Part shown: positions 20,882-32,039 of the stretch, piece by piece
Layout of the letters: the number at the start of each line of letters is the position of its first letter
How positions within the stretch are numbered: position 1 is the stretch's first letter
Source: Trachythela sp. YZ-2020
Taxonomy: Eukaryota > Cnidaria > Anthozoa > Malacalcyonacea > Clavulariidae
Direction: 5' to 3'
Length of the DNA: 64,000 bases
NCBI GenBank assembly: GCA_016169945.1
Contig: JADLSH010000027.1
Location: forward strand, 372,001 to 436,000
Notes under the pieces: model-generated
What the model was told of the DNA's origin: nothing
Seen by the model: only the letters and a program-made list of their open reading frames with translations
Databases searched by the model: none
Made by a program: the position numbers and the translations under genes

Positions 20882-21151
20882 CTATAATTTAGAAAAATTA
20901 AAAGGATATTGTAAATTGTATTTGTAGCTTCTTTTTCTCAATGCCCCTCCTCACTGATTATATTTATTTTTCTGGAAGTAAGTGTTATAGATACTATACA
21001 TCATAGTGTTGAACCTCTAATGCCCCCTCTTTACTTAAATACTGTTGCTAGTCAGAGCAAATTCTGTATTACGAGGAGACTACAAAACGTGGAATACTTA
21101 GTGCCCATTGCTTTAAAAGGCAGACATTAGCTTAGCACATTACTGTTTTAC

Positions 21152-21381
21152 CCTATGTTGTTACTTGGCCGTTTCTCTGCTTCATCATTATCATCATCGG
21201 ATTCTGACTCAGAACTTTCATATCCATCCAATTCACACGACCATTCAGGATCATGATTGATTTTGCCCACTTCATCATCACTGTCATGGTCACTTTCACT
21301 CTCATCTCCACTTCCAAACTCCATATTACCATCACAGATAGACTCAACACTGAGAATTCCATCTTCCTCAATATCAGATTC
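21152..21381 (-). pseudogene. THAP-transposase relic, acidic linker exon
   Basis: Between an acceptor TTTTAG and a donor AGG|GTAAAA, the frame reads EEDGILSVESICDGNMEFG and then SGDESESDHDSDDEV and SESESDDDNDEAEK: a strongly acidic, Ser/Asp/Glu-rich disordered linker between the DNA-binding and catalytic parts. The open frame on this strand given by other phases (Met-rich) is a shadow. Confidence 0.55.
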
Positions 21382-21463
21382 CTAAAATAAGAATTGAGAA
21401 ATAATATTTAATTAAATTCCTCTTGTAAGTCAGTAGTCCATAGCAAAACATTATGTCACTTAC

Positions 21464-21788
21464 AGAGGCTTGCTCATTCAGGTTCATCATGATGTCCACT
21501 TTCTTCCTCAACCTCTCCAATTTTCTTTTTAAATTCCTCTTTTCTTTCATGTGCTCTTGGCACTTTTTGCATGTACTGGAAGGCATCAAGAGAGTTGTTC
21601 CTTCAGCATTACACTCTGCAGCATCATGGGATATTGATTCATGTGATATGTGATGTTGGTGGGAACTTGGTCTGCAGTGTCGAGTTCTTGATCAACTGAA
21701 GTTGATGCCTTGGTTGCTTTTGTGTTGTCAGAGCGGGGTTTTTTTTAGGTGGTTCTGGAATGTAATCCTTGAGCGCATCTCGCTTCAA
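21464..21788 (-). pseudogene. THAP-transposase relic, coiled-coil linker exon
   Basis: Opens after a TTTTTAG acceptor with LKRDALKDYIPEPPKK, hits an A/C homopolymer where the frame appears to shift, and later reads SSTCKKCQEHMKEKRN followed by LKRKLERLRKKVDIMM, a short basic coiled coil of the kind that follows the THAP domain in many THAP proteins. It ends at a GTAAGT donor. Confidence 0.55.
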
Positions 21789-22037
21789 CTAAAAACAATG
21801 TGTGAAATAAGTTAAATATTTTCATGTCTCAGCCATGGGCCATACTATGGCTGTGATATATTTCAAACAAAATTTAATCTACAGTGAATCCCAATTTAAT
21901 TAATCCCAAATGCAATTTTTTATACACGTAAAGTAAAAATTTGATCTAATTTACATGGATCTTGGATATAAACCCGCGAAACTATTACCCAAGAAGTTTA
22001 ATAGCAATGCGATATTCATAAAATATGTAACACTTAC

Positions 22038-22439
22038 AAGTCGTTTCTCCTTCGCTGAGATTTCGTTTGTACCTTCAGTTTCGGGACATCAATGGCCGGA
22101 ATAGAGAATAGGTCCAGTTCCTCTGGACAAGAAACGCTTCGTTCCAGTGTTATCAAATGTTTCCAACGCTGTAGCAAAACGCTTCGAGAAACAGTTTGCC
22201 TCAAAATGTGCTGAGCACAAGTAAATCCTACTTGAGTACATGGCTGGATTGAAATCCACTCTGTGCCGTCTAACAAATTTCACCCACTGATGTCTTACTG
22301 AGCTATCTGTAGGAAAGCGATGCATACTTATGCCAGGGGTATCTCCATTATTTGTACAAGACCTTTGATTTGGCCCACCAGCAACACAAAAGACTTTACA
22401 ATGCCTTTTTTTGCTTACACTAGAAGCTTGTTTCTCCAT
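22038..22439 (-). pseudogene. THAP zinc-finger exon of the transposase relic
   Basis: Starts MEKQASSVSKKRHC and carries the THAP pattern: CKVFC, a loop, HRFPTDSSVRHQWVKFVRR, then YLCSAHF (C-x2-H). THAP domains are C2CH zinc-binding modules that recognise DNA; in P-like and Kolobok transposases they bind element ends. After CFSKR the frame changes (one-base shift) to the one that ends RRRNDL at the GTAAGT donor. This is the 5' coding exon of the minus-strand gene that extends to 18116. The gene is non-functional because of at least three shifts. Confidence 0.75.
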
Positions 22440-22472
22440 TCTTTGTCTGAGATTGTCGAAGCGTGCCCTGCT

Positions 22473-22492
22473 CTTTACGTCACCGGAAGTAA
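22473..22492 (-). promoter_or_regulatory. CRE-like and ETS-like sites upstream of the THAP exon
   Basis: On the minus strand ACTTCCGG (ETS core) overlaps into TGACGTAAA (CRE/ATF-like), about 35-50 bases before the THAP ATG. Such pairs are common in TATA-less animal promoters. Position fits a promoter of the transposase gene; activity is not shown. Confidence 0.4.
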
Positions 22493-22779
22493 TTTAGCAA
22501 CACTTGGCCGCGCGCAATTAAGTCCTACTATTTATCAGAAGTATGCCATGTTTAACCCTCGATAACTTTTTTCTGATTCAATTTGAAAGCATCTCGTTTT
22601 CAGAATAATTTTCTACGACTTTAAAAGTACCAGAACGCATCGAAAAAAATTCGTTTCATAGGCACTTTAAAAATAAACTAAATCATTCAATCCGAATAGC
22701 TAAACGTTTATATTTTGAAACAAAACTAAAATCTGCGACTTCGGATATTAAAAGAACATAGAAAACGTGACCAACAGGA

Positions 22780-24440
22780 AAAAACGTCCAAATAAGTTAC
22801 CATCGTTTTTTCTTCCAATAATCAAGATATCTCTGATCCAATTGTAATTGCTAATCATTTTTGTGATTACTTTACAAATATTGGACCTAATCTAGCCAAA
22901 CAAATATCAACTTCATCTATGACTGCCAGTTCCTATCTTGGTGGTAATTTTGTAAAGACTATATTTCTTGAGTCAGTCTCTGAGTTAGAAATAATTGATG
23001 TAGTGAAGTCGCTCAGGCTCTGCCGCAGGCTATGATAAAATCCCTATGTGGTAGTAAAAAATACTATTGATCTTATTTCTGAACCTCTGAGTAAACTTTT
23101 AAACTTGTCCATTGAAACCGGAATTGTTCCAGATCAAATGAAAATTGCACGTATAATACCAATTTTTAAATCGGGTGATGATCGTCTGTTTTCTAATTAT
23201 AGACCAATATCGGTTTTACCAATTTGTTCTAAAATTTTGGAAAGAGTTATGTACAATCGGTTAATGAACTATATAAATGTTAATCAGATATTATTTAATA
23301 ACCAATATGGTTTCAGAAAAAATCACTCAACTTCACTTGTAAACCTTTATGACAAAATCTCTACAGGTTTTGACACAAATAAGCACACAGTTGGAATTTT
23401 TCTTGGTTTATCCAAAGCTTTTGATACTGTTGATCATGGAATTTTAATTTCTAAACTTGAACACTATGGTATCCGAGGATTGGCTCTTGAATGGATAAAA
23501 AGTTACTTATCCAATAGGTTTCAATATGTAGAATACAATGGTACTTGTTCTCTGTCTAATGAAATAACATGTGGGGTCCCTCAAGGGTCAATCCTCGGCC
23601 CATTACTGTTCCTAATATATATCAATGACAGCATATCCAATATTACCGACGCTGGTCAATTTATTTTATTCGCTGATGATACTAACTTGTTCTATTCCCA
23701 TGATGATGTGTCAACTTTAATGAGTCTGCATGATTAATTCCGATTTATGTATAATTTCTGAATGGTTTCAGTCTAATAAACTTTCCGTTAACATAACTAA
23801 GTCCAATTATATAATATTTAGACCAAGGCAAAAAGGCAAACATTTGACTTGATACTGGAAATCAACAACAATAAGATTATTTAATAGAGTTAAAGAAGTT
23901 TGTTTTCTCGGTGTAATATTAGATGAAAACTTATCATGGAAAGCTCATATATCCCATGTTGCTCATAAAGTTTCCAAATCTATTGGGATTATATATAGAT
24001 CAAGTTTTTATCTATTCAAATCAGCCTTACGAATTCTATACTTTGCTCTTGTATATCCTTATCTTCAATGTTGCATTACGGTATGGGGATCAACGTATCC
24101 AACTAACCTTAATCGTATTGTCGTGTTACAAAAACGTGTGCTACGAATCATTGATAAACAGGATTTCGGTGTGCATACCACTCCTATTTTTAATGAACTC
24201 AAAATATTGAAATTTGAAGATATTTATTTATTTAATCTCGGGAAGTTTATTTATCAATACCAACATAAATTGCTACCTGATTGTTTCGAGTGTCCAATTT
24301 TAGCCGTAAATCAAACTCATAATTATTATACCCGTAAATCCAGAACACTATGCGTCCCTTACTGTAGGACCAATGTTCGTCAATTTTCTGTAAATTATCA
24401 AGGACCCAAATTTTGAACCCCGTAATACGTAATTCATCGT
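22780..24440 (+). pseudogene. LINE reverse transcriptase, 5'-truncated and broken
   Basis: Non-LTR retrotransposon ORF2, CR1/jockey-like. The uninterrupted part 23048-23737 shows the reverse transcriptase motifs: IARIIPIFKSGD, FSNYRPISVLPICSKILERV, GFRKNHST, LSKAFDTVDH, CGVPQGSILGPLLFLIYIND and FADDTNLFYS (FADD is the catalytic motif). Upstream 22780-23047 reads in shifted frame (PIVIANHFCDYFTNIGPNLA). Downstream WFQSNKLSVNITKSNYIIF, CFLGVILDENLSW and the thumb/C-terminal part (VLQKRVLRIIDKQDFGVH) follow in other frames to about 24416, where TGA replaces the Trp of the GPKFWN motif. The endonuclease domain is missing. Several frameshifts and stops show it is dead. Confidence 0.9.
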
Positions 24441-24479
24441 CTATATTTAAGTTTCTTCTTTCTCGCTATATATATATTT

Positions 24480-24960
24480 CAATCAACTTGCTCTTTGATT
24501 ATTCCGTCTTGCGTTATATATGTTATTTTAACACGTACAAAACATGAGGTAGCTCAAATTTATATAAGCCGTATGGTTTCTATTTGGGATTCCTTACCAC
24601 AACCGAATTATTGTAAATATATATTTATATTCTCTGCACTCGTATTTTACTGACAATTATTGTTGTATGTTATTTTTTATACTTGTAACTTTTGTGGTAA
24701 ACCAAAATACATTTATATTTATTATTTTATATTTATTATCAATATCTGATATTCACAACTATAACATACTAGATTGTCTGCCAGCGGTAATTTCTATCGG
24801 CCAAAGGCAAGAACTAATTATGGTCAATATACTATCAAATTTATACAATCTCAAAACTATGGAACTGTGTTCCACTTTATCTAAAACAAACTAAAGCCTT
24901 TAAAACACAATACAAACGGTTTCTCTTACACTGCCAAATATAGTTTTAATTCACCTGTTA
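24480..24960 (+). pseudogene. Additional LINE 3' remnants
   Basis: VSIWDSLPQPNY (about 24560-24610) and RTNYGQYTIKF ... VPLYLKQTKAFKTQYKRF-like coding in mixed frames (about 24800-24935) again match the C-terminal WN-x-(V/L)P...FK-x2-L/Y motif of LINE ORF2. They are separate, decayed ends, probably from different insertions. Confidence 0.5.
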
Positions 24961-24991
24961 TGAACTAGAATTTCAGTATTTTTACCTTGTC

Positions 24992-24992
24992 T

Positions 24993-25027
<35 letters not shown>

Positions 25028-25028
25028 A
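24992..25028. repeat. (ATG)n microsatellite
   Basis: About 11 GAT/ATG triplets, followed by AACTTTATTAATGTG. Similar microsatellite-plus-TTTATT(A/T) junctions at 34.5 and 37.2 kb suggest reversed LINE 3' tails. Confidence 0.85.
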
Positions 25029-25029
25029 A

Positions 25030-25855
25030 CTTTATTAATGTGTCAAAACGTATAGCAGAGCACATGTGCTCCACTAATCGGGGACACATAATTATGATTT
25101 TCTACCTTTCTATTATATCTTATCTAAATAATTGGATTGTAGTATGTCACATAATATACTATACATTGTCCTTCACTATATCAGCCATACATTATTTCCT
25201 TCCTTGAAGTGAAAGGCAGATGGGTTAGAAAAAGGTTACCAGCTCGAAAGTAATCAGAAAGCCGTTTTTAACAGACCGTTAACTTTCGTTTAATGAGGAT
25301 AACATTCATATTGGTGACTCAGTAGTTTACATTATGGTCCTCTTACAAAGGTATGAAAAACAGTATTTTAAATAACATTTTCACTCTATGTTATGATGAT
25401 TTACAGATATAAATCTATTTCCAATAAGAGACTCGTGAATCATTTTTTGGTAAAAGCTTTATTAGCATGATCTAATAATTACAAGATATTGCTAAAGCAT
25501 TATGTATCCTATTTGTTTTTTACTTTTTTTTGTTATGCCGCAAATAGAATTAAAAGCAAGATGGCAAGGTGCGTCATCGCAAATTTCGTCTCGGTTCTTC
25601 TAGACACGAAAACATATAGTGTCAGTGATGCTATTTCGATTCGTGATTTCAAAGTCGTTGTCAAAACATATTGTTGCAAGTATGCTAGCTATATCTTCAA
25701 CACACTGACATATATACAGCATGCAGGCTGTTGTTATTTGGTGTATATTTTAGTCAAATTGTGTGCTGGTAAAGAGTTTAGGAAGTAAAGGAATGGATCT
25801 TTCTCGATATACGCACAACCGAAATAAGTAAACTTTCATATAAATCAATACACAT
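25030..25855. other. No gene recognised
   Basis: A 99-codon frame at 25489-25788 (KMARCVIANFVSVLLDTKTY...) matches nothing I know and lacks a clear promoter or splice sites. The rest is AT-rich spacer. Confidence 0.35.
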
Positions 25856-25859
25856 TATA

Positions 25860-26095
25860 TAGATTCAGGTTTTGGTTTAAGGTTAACTTTAGAAAGGGTT
25901 AGATTTACTGTCAGATTTAGGCGTTCAGCGTTAGGTTTAGAATTAGGTTTGGGATTGGGTTAGGATTAGGGATTAGGATTAGGCGAAGGTAAATGGTTGA
26001 GTTTAGAGTAAGGTTTGAGATTAGATTTACTGTTAGGTTGAAGGTTAGGTTAGGATTAGGTTAAGGGTTAAGTTTTGGATTAAGAAGGGCTTAAT
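25860..26095. repeat. Degenerate TTAGG/TTAGGG-like tract
   Basis: Repeated TTAGG, GATTAGG and GGTTAGG words, with the best stretch GGTTAGGATTAGGGATTAGG near 25960. The metazoan telomere unit is TTAGGG; here spacing and sequence vary, so this is at most an old interstitial telomere-like repeat or a similar simple satellite. Confidence 0.65.
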
Positions 26096-26157
26096 GTTAT
26101 TACAAATAAATTACGTATATTCGTCATTTGGAATTGTGCATATATCAAGAAAGCTTC

Positions 26158-26390
26158 TCATGGATAAATGGTTTTGTAATTTGTCTCGCAGAAAAATTTA
26201 TGAGCTATATCACAAGGTCTATCACCATAAGCACCGCTCTCTATTCTTCTCATTGTAATACAGTCTTCATCGATCCTGTTACTAGGTTCTCCAGCATGAA
26301 ATCTTGCGTAAGTGTTTGGAGATCCGTCAGTCCAGACAAACACGCCTTCTTCAGCTATATCGTTCAAGCCAACATGCACTTCATTGCCCG
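26158..26390 (-). CDS. C-type lectin domain, terminal exon
   Basis: The exon begins after a TTTCAG acceptor and reads GNEVHVGLNDIAEEGVFVW, TDGSPNTYARFHAGEPSN, DEDCITMRR, YGDRPCDIAHKFFCE and stops soon after (TGA at 26158-26160). This is the second half of a C-type lectin fold: WxxG/S, the GEPSN motif where EPN-like residues would bind calcium and mannose-type sugar, the two conserved cysteines (DCI and CD/FFCE) and the WND-equivalent replaced by YGD. Such domains are extracellular carbohydrate or ligand binders. The N-terminal half with the first Cys and WIGL block should lie upstream (higher coordinates) but I did not find it. The exon itself is intact. Confidence 0.8.
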
Positions 26391-27100
26391 CTGAAATTAA
26401 ATAGAAAACATAATCACAGTGAAACGACCACTAAAGGATACCATACCTCGGATTACGTCCTTTCAACTGACATTCCTCTTACGAAAGGCTGGAAAGAACT
26501 ACCTTCATATAACGGGCAGTGGATAAAAATCCAGCTAATATTCAGCTATATAATATACAAACTAGTGAAAATAAAGAAACCGAATATGATTTATGTTCGC
26601 CTCTAGATTTTCGCAAGGGACAGACATTTATGATTCTGAAACTTACATTGTGTGCCATAACACAATAGAGGTAAATATAGAACACAATAATATTATAGAC
26701 CAATACAGACCGCGCCTCGAAACAACGAACAGCAAGCTTCCGCCCGAAGGTATCCGTTAAATAATTTGGAAAACTTCATTGAAATGTATTAGTACCTAAT
26801 TAGTAGCTAAGTAGTAACTAATGACGAGTTAAATAGTTGCATTGATGACGTTAGGGTTTATAGTTGTTTTCTATCAATCAAAGGCTACTGGAACTTAATT
26901 GTACTAGAACCATAATGAGATTAATGGAACTAATTTTTATATTTTAATGTATTAACATACTTTTTCTTTTTTCTTTTTCGTTCTTTATTAATTAACTATA
27001 GGTGGACTAGCTACGTTTAGTTCTCTTGTTCCATTACTCTTTCCTTGACGTAGTTTCGCAGTTATTGCACTTCCCTTCTTTTTAATATAATGTACACAGT
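26391..27100. other. No gene recognised; expected intron or flank of the lectin gene
   Basis: No exon with the missing first half of the lectin fold was found on the minus strand. The DNA is AT-rich spacer. Confidence 0.35.
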
Positions 27101-27107
27101 AATTTTT

Positions 27108-27545
27108 TGGGGGCCATTTTGGCCCCAGAGGGCCGTTTTGGCTCTTTAAAAGAGGGGCCGATTTGGCCCTGACAGGGGCCAAAAGACAACTCTGGGGCCG
27201 TTTTAGCCCCAAGGGGCCGTTTGGGCTCGCCAAAACACAACTCTGGGGCCGTTTTAGCCCCAGGGAGCCGTTTGGGCTCTTTTAAACAGGGGCCGTTTTG
27301 ACACCCTGACAGGGGCCAAAACGCAACTCTGGGGCCGTTTTAGCCATAGGGGGCCGTTTTGGGCCAATTTGAAAGGGGGTCGTTTTGGCTCTGACAGGAG
27401 CCAAGACACAACTCTGGGGCCGTCTTGTCACATAGGCTGTATAGCCCCTTTTAGAATTTAGAGCTGTTTTTGCCACGAAATTATTTTGAGTAATTTTTTT
27501 TTTTTTAAACACGGAGGCCGTTTTTGGCCAAATTGCCAAAACAGG
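27108..27545. repeat. GGGGCCGTTTTGGCCCC-rich tandem repeat
   Basis: At least three imperfect units of about 120 bases share ACTCTGGGGCCGTTTTAGCC, AAGGGGCCGTTTGGGCTC and GACAGGGGCCAAAA. The palindromic words GGCCNNTTTTGGCC recur. The two minus-strand frames here (26988-27233, 27282-27539; NGPLGLKRPQ-type repeats) are translations of the repeat. A related repeat fills 63785-64000. Confidence 0.85.
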
Positions 27546-27867
27546 AGAGCAGTTTGTTTACAAATCTCTTCAAATGACAAATTCAACATGGAATGTCTTT
27601 TTAAAAATGTGATGCTTGGTCACTACCAAAAGAAATAACAAGGCTGTACTATTACTACACAATTACTACACAAATGCTATTTTGAACCCATTTGCTTCTC
27701 CTTATATGACCCCATTTGCTTCTCCTTATAGGGGACCACCTTAATATATATGTTAATAATCTTATACTGAGAAATCCACATGTATGCTATAATATTTCTA
27801 CGAAAATATTGAAATATATCGGGAAATTTATATCGGTATGCTCAAGTTCGAATTTAAGAGCTCTATA

Positions 27868-28057
27868 GACCACTTTCATAATTAAGATGAGTTTAAATAT
27901 TCTTTTATGTGCATCTTAATAAGCCTCATTGACCTCGTTCAGGTTAATAAATTCTATTCAATTCAGTCACAGAAACGAGGCTGATAAGGCTTATTAAGAT
28001 GCACATAAAAGAATATTTAAACTCATCTGAATATTCATCTGAATTATGAAAGTGGTC
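27868..28057. mobile_element. Foldback element (about 75-bp arms)
   Basis: GACCACTTTCATAATT at the left is matched by AATTATGAAAGTGGTC at the right, and the arms share ATGAGTTTAAATATTCTTTT and GTGCATCTTAATAAGCCT. The right arm has a small internal duplication (CATCTGAATATT). No clear target duplication. Likely a MITE. Confidence 0.8.
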
Positions 28058-28059
28058 AA

Positions 28060-28785
28060 AATGTAACACAAAATCTTAAACATTTACTGGTGATTGCAGT
28101 TTTGTCAAAGTTTCTATCAAAGCCAATGAACGAAAAATGAATAAATTCCGTAATGCGCGCTGACTGACAGACTGGTGCCTAGTCTTCTAAAAGTACTACC
28201 AAGACATATATTTGACTACCATAACAAATGTGTGAGGTCAAATAATCTTAGCTAAATCCATCATTTAACTATTAAAGCTTAACTTGACTAAAATGATCAA
28301 AATCGATTCTTTATCATCGTATGTTATGTGTATAACTTTGGGAGTTTGTGTCGCATAAGCCCAGCTCTCTGTTACATATACACGTAACTACAATACACGG
28401 AAAGATGCGACAAAATATGACTTGCAAACGTAAAGGTATGCGCTTACAATAATAATAGAGCGATTGAATAGATTTATAAAAGTGTCGCTTATCACATTAC
28501 GCGGTTTCTTGTTTACTAACACGCAAATATCATGCGGCAAACCCGTAGGGTTTGTATTGGTGACACATTTGTTTATCTGAGTTTATATTTTTCCTTAACA
28601 CCTCATTCTGTTTATATTCATAATATAAATTCATATCAGTTGTGTATGTTATACAGTTTATTAGAGAAGGTAGTAATTTAGTAAACAAATTAATCCATAT
28701 AGGAACAAGTCCGTTTGCCGCATAATAACAGTTGTATCGGAAACCGTCGGAACACGACGCAGTGGTTTTTCTGTTTGACGTGTGA
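28060..28785. other. No gene recognised
   Basis: A 105-codon minus-strand frame (28530-28847) includes GCGSCGNHTSNRKTTASC but starts inside the minisatellite at 28.8 kb and matches nothing known. I treat it as unsupported. Confidence 0.35.
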
Positions 28786-28787
28786 TT

Positions 28788-28924
28788 ACCGCACGAACCG
28801 CAACCGCTAACCGCACGCACGGCACCCGCTAACCGCACGCACGGCACCCGCTAACCGCACGCACAGCACCCGCTAACCGCACGCTCCGCACCCGCTAACC
28901 GCACGAACCGCAACCGAACCGCAG
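28788..28924. repeat. 22-bp minisatellite (CGCTAACCGCACGCACGGCACC)
   Basis: Unit core CTAACCGCACGCACGGCACC occurs about five times with changes (ACAGCACC, CTCCGCACC, AACCGCAACC at the edges). It is GC-rich compared with its surroundings. Confidence 0.9.
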
Positions 28925-28929
28925 TGTTA

Positions 28930-30000
28930 ACTTACTTCTAGGCAGTACTGTATATGAAGCCGGCTATTGCTGATGAAAAATGAATGCCCTTTCCTATAGC
29001 TGCAGGCATGGTCATAATTTTGCCTTATAGCCTATATGGTCATTTTGTTGTGTATCGAAATGTACTGTACCATAAATAAAGCATTTATTACTTTATTATA
29101 TTGAAATTTCTGTTTGTGAAATTTATTTAACTGTAATAAAAGTATGCAAATCATTAAGCAGGAAGTATTTCATGATTGATTTGTTTGAAAAACTGATCAT
29201 CTCACAACTGACACAAGCTGTGTTGACAGATTTTGTTGCTTTGCATAAACGATTGAATTTTTTCAAAGACTTTGCAGAACGTTTTGGCAAACTCAGTTGT
29301 ACTTCAGGAATAAACTTCTTTGTATAGCGTATATAATTGTTTATCGTTCAGGAATTAAAACAGCTCTCAGCGGCATGTTTAACATTTTTAACTGCTTTAT
29401 CATAACAAACACGGATAACGCAGCTGTCTCCATCTGTTCAGAAAAAACTCATATACGCTCAAAGCCAAAGGAAATCTAATGGAACAGGTCCACCAATATA
29501 CGTATATTGAAGAGAAATTGTAATTTATATATAACAATATATCACGCCAACTAATCCGACTCCCATCTATGAACTCTGAGTGCAAATTATATTTTCAATG
29601 GAGTTGTCATGCATACAATTTAAACCAACTTTAATCACATGCGCACACAAATTAAATAAACTGTATGTACGTATACTTCCCTACTAGCTACTAATGTTCG
29701 AAAACGTTAAAATGTTTGAAAACTTTAAAATGTTTAGGAAGTTAACAAAATAATAATAAATAATTACGCGGTTTCTTCCTATCATATTACCGAGTGAACT
29801 TATCCAACGCCAACATGCAGTCCGTATAAATAGGGACAACTCGCTTAAAAGAAAATTAACATACATCAGACAGTGATAAAATATTTACTGCCACTGCCCT
29901 ATAAAGCTTTTTTTTCATCTGGAAGCCCTTCGTTCTTGAAAGTAGTAGATGTGGCCCTGAATTACAAATACAACGTTACAAAGAGCGAAAAAAGACTTAC
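28930..30000. other. No gene recognised
   Basis: AT-rich. If the exon at 30001-30118 is real, its intron and further exons would lie here on the minus strand; I could not identify any. Confidence 0.35.
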
Positions 30001-30118
30001 CACGACGTATCACAGGAAACGAGGCATCTGGCATACTAGTATCAACATAAATGTTTTCTTTCGATGTAGCAAGACCAGGCAACATAGACAGCAACATAAT
30101 TCGTAGCAATAACATCAT
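30001..30118 (-). CDS. Signal-peptide first exon of an unknown secreted protein
   Basis: Two consecutive ATGs (30118, 30115) open MMLLLRIMLLSMLPGLATS, a typical signal peptide with a likely cleavage after ATS, followed by KENIYVDTSMPDASFPVIRR and a perfect splice donor (CGTG|GTAAGT, exon end 30001). The frame after the donor is not protein-like. It could be the first exon of the lectin gene at 26158-26390 (same strand, 3.6 kb away), but no connecting exon is visible. Confidence 0.45.
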
Positions 30119-30119
30119 T

Positions 30120-31180
30120 ACATAAAATATCTTAACGTGTTCTCCAAGATTTTCAACTTTAAACTGAGTTAGTTTTTAACAAAGTGTAAATGATAAATAG
30201 CAGCACCCTGTCGCACGGCGCATGCGTAAAATACGATCTGTATTTTGATTGGTTGATTTAGAATAATGCAGGTGTCTGCAGGAATATACATCTATCATAA
30301 CATTCTGCCAATTACGTTTTCTAGTCTCTTAAATTTTTATTATTTTTCATTTTTAATGTTTTCTAGCCTTCATATCTTGTAGATTTAAACCTCCCAAAAT
30401 AATCATGTTCTCTTATCGAGGCAGACTAGCTAGGCTACTGAGACTCGGGTACTAAATTAATAGGCAGGTGCAATTCAGGCCTATTTGTGTATGAAACATG
30501 TCAGGTTACTTTGCATGACAGAGTAAGAGTTATATAAACATTTCTCATAGCTATTCAACTATAATTCCCAAAATTTAGTTAACTCATTATTGTTGACGTC
30601 GCTTGCGCCGTAATTACGATCAGTTGTTTCAAATGTAAATATCTCCAGACGTTTCGACTCCCATCTATTAGTATAATTTAGCCATGCATGAAAACAAATA
30701 TTAATCTGTACAATTATCAAGTCACATAATTTGTCAATTAACAAAATTCTACCGCCATAGGACATTACCAGTTCTAAATGTTAAAAACGTATATGTAAAT
30801 GACATACAAATACAACATTTTAAGCACAATTTGGATGCATACCTATATGAATTCTTAGAGTAAGACCTACGTAAATGAACATTACATTGAGAAAATTACT
30901 ATACTACCTATTATACATGAGCAAATGTCAATTAAATAAACACTTTGGAAGTCATTTTTATTAGACCTTCGCTACAAATTACATGTGCAAAAATAATTTG
31001 CAGGGCCGTAGCCAAGGGTGCAAACTACGACATTTGTCGCACCAATAATTTCAAGGAGAGTATTTTTCCTTGAAGAATTAGACTGAATGATTACTTTGTA
31101 ACTTTGATAACGTGATCTCGATGATCGTTATCATCGACTTTAGATCTGAAAGACTAACCGATTATGCTTGCGGCACTGGC
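30120..31180. other. No gene recognised
   Basis: Spacer. At 31003 GCAGGGCCGTAGCC looks like one end of a hAT-like MITE (compare 57952), without a second end. Confidence 0.35.
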
Positions 31181-31183
31181 TTA

Positions 31184-31354
31184 AGGTATGTTTACACGCT
31201 ACGATGTGTCGGGTTGATTTCTGATGCACTTTAATGACATTTGAAAAATACATGGCAAATCTCATCTGACGACATCATGACCTTAAAATATTCGTCGTTA
31301 ACATTCAGCAAAACTTAAAACCCGCCCGATAAATTGCAGCGTGTAAACATACCT
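31184..31354. mobile_element. Harbinger-like MITE with TTA target duplication
   Basis: Ends AGGTATGTTTACACGCT and its inverted copy AGCGTGTAAACATACCT with one mismatch beyond; TTA flanks both sides (31181-31183, 31355-31357). Total 171 bp, non-coding. Its end begins AGG like the element at 17357. Confidence 0.8.
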
Positions 31355-32039
31355 TTACACCAAATACTCATACTCCACTCGTAACCAACCCGGTTACAGT
31401 CTTTTGAATTCTTCCAATTTTGCAATGGCGCTCTCATAAATATCAAACCATCAACATAATATTGTTATTTGGAATTTTTTCTAATGTATCACGTTTTAAT
31501 CGTTTTTTGCATGACTCTACTATGTTTAGCCCTTACTATATGCACACTCTTTGTGGCGACGAGCGCGTATGCGATTTCAGTGAATGTATATCAGATTATC
31601 TAGGGATTAGAACACAGGAGGCCCAGGCTCTATTTGCCCGCGGCCGCCTGTGACTTCCTTATAACGAGGGAAGGAAGGAAACATTGAGCCCAAAATAGCC
31701 CAGACTTGGCATATGTTACACGAAACTATCCTCGATTTTTCGCCTTTAAATGCATTTCTTTCGAGATTAATCGATATACCCTGCAAGAATGATACCGTAC
31801 AACTCTCAAAACAACGATGCTTTAATCAAAGAGCTTAAATTCGCTCTAAAATCCGTGAGGGATGACAAAATTTGGCAAAAATATATCCGCGTGCCTGGTT
31901 TGCTGGTCAAAAACCGGAAGTCGTTGAACAACTCAAAATACACTCAAACTTGATTGGACAACTTTGAAATTTGAAATTTTTGTTGATATTCGTACATTTG
32001 TTATAACTGAAACTCAGAAGACTCGAAAAGTAATCCCAA

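Noticed and set aside
22680..25030. Endogenous virus
   Set aside because: The reverse transcriptase is of the non-LTR type with a WN-x-LP C-terminus; no capsid, envelope or LTR features.
26988..27539. Proteins with GPLGLKRPQ-like repeats
   Set aside because: Translation of the GGGGCC repeat; frames shift between units.
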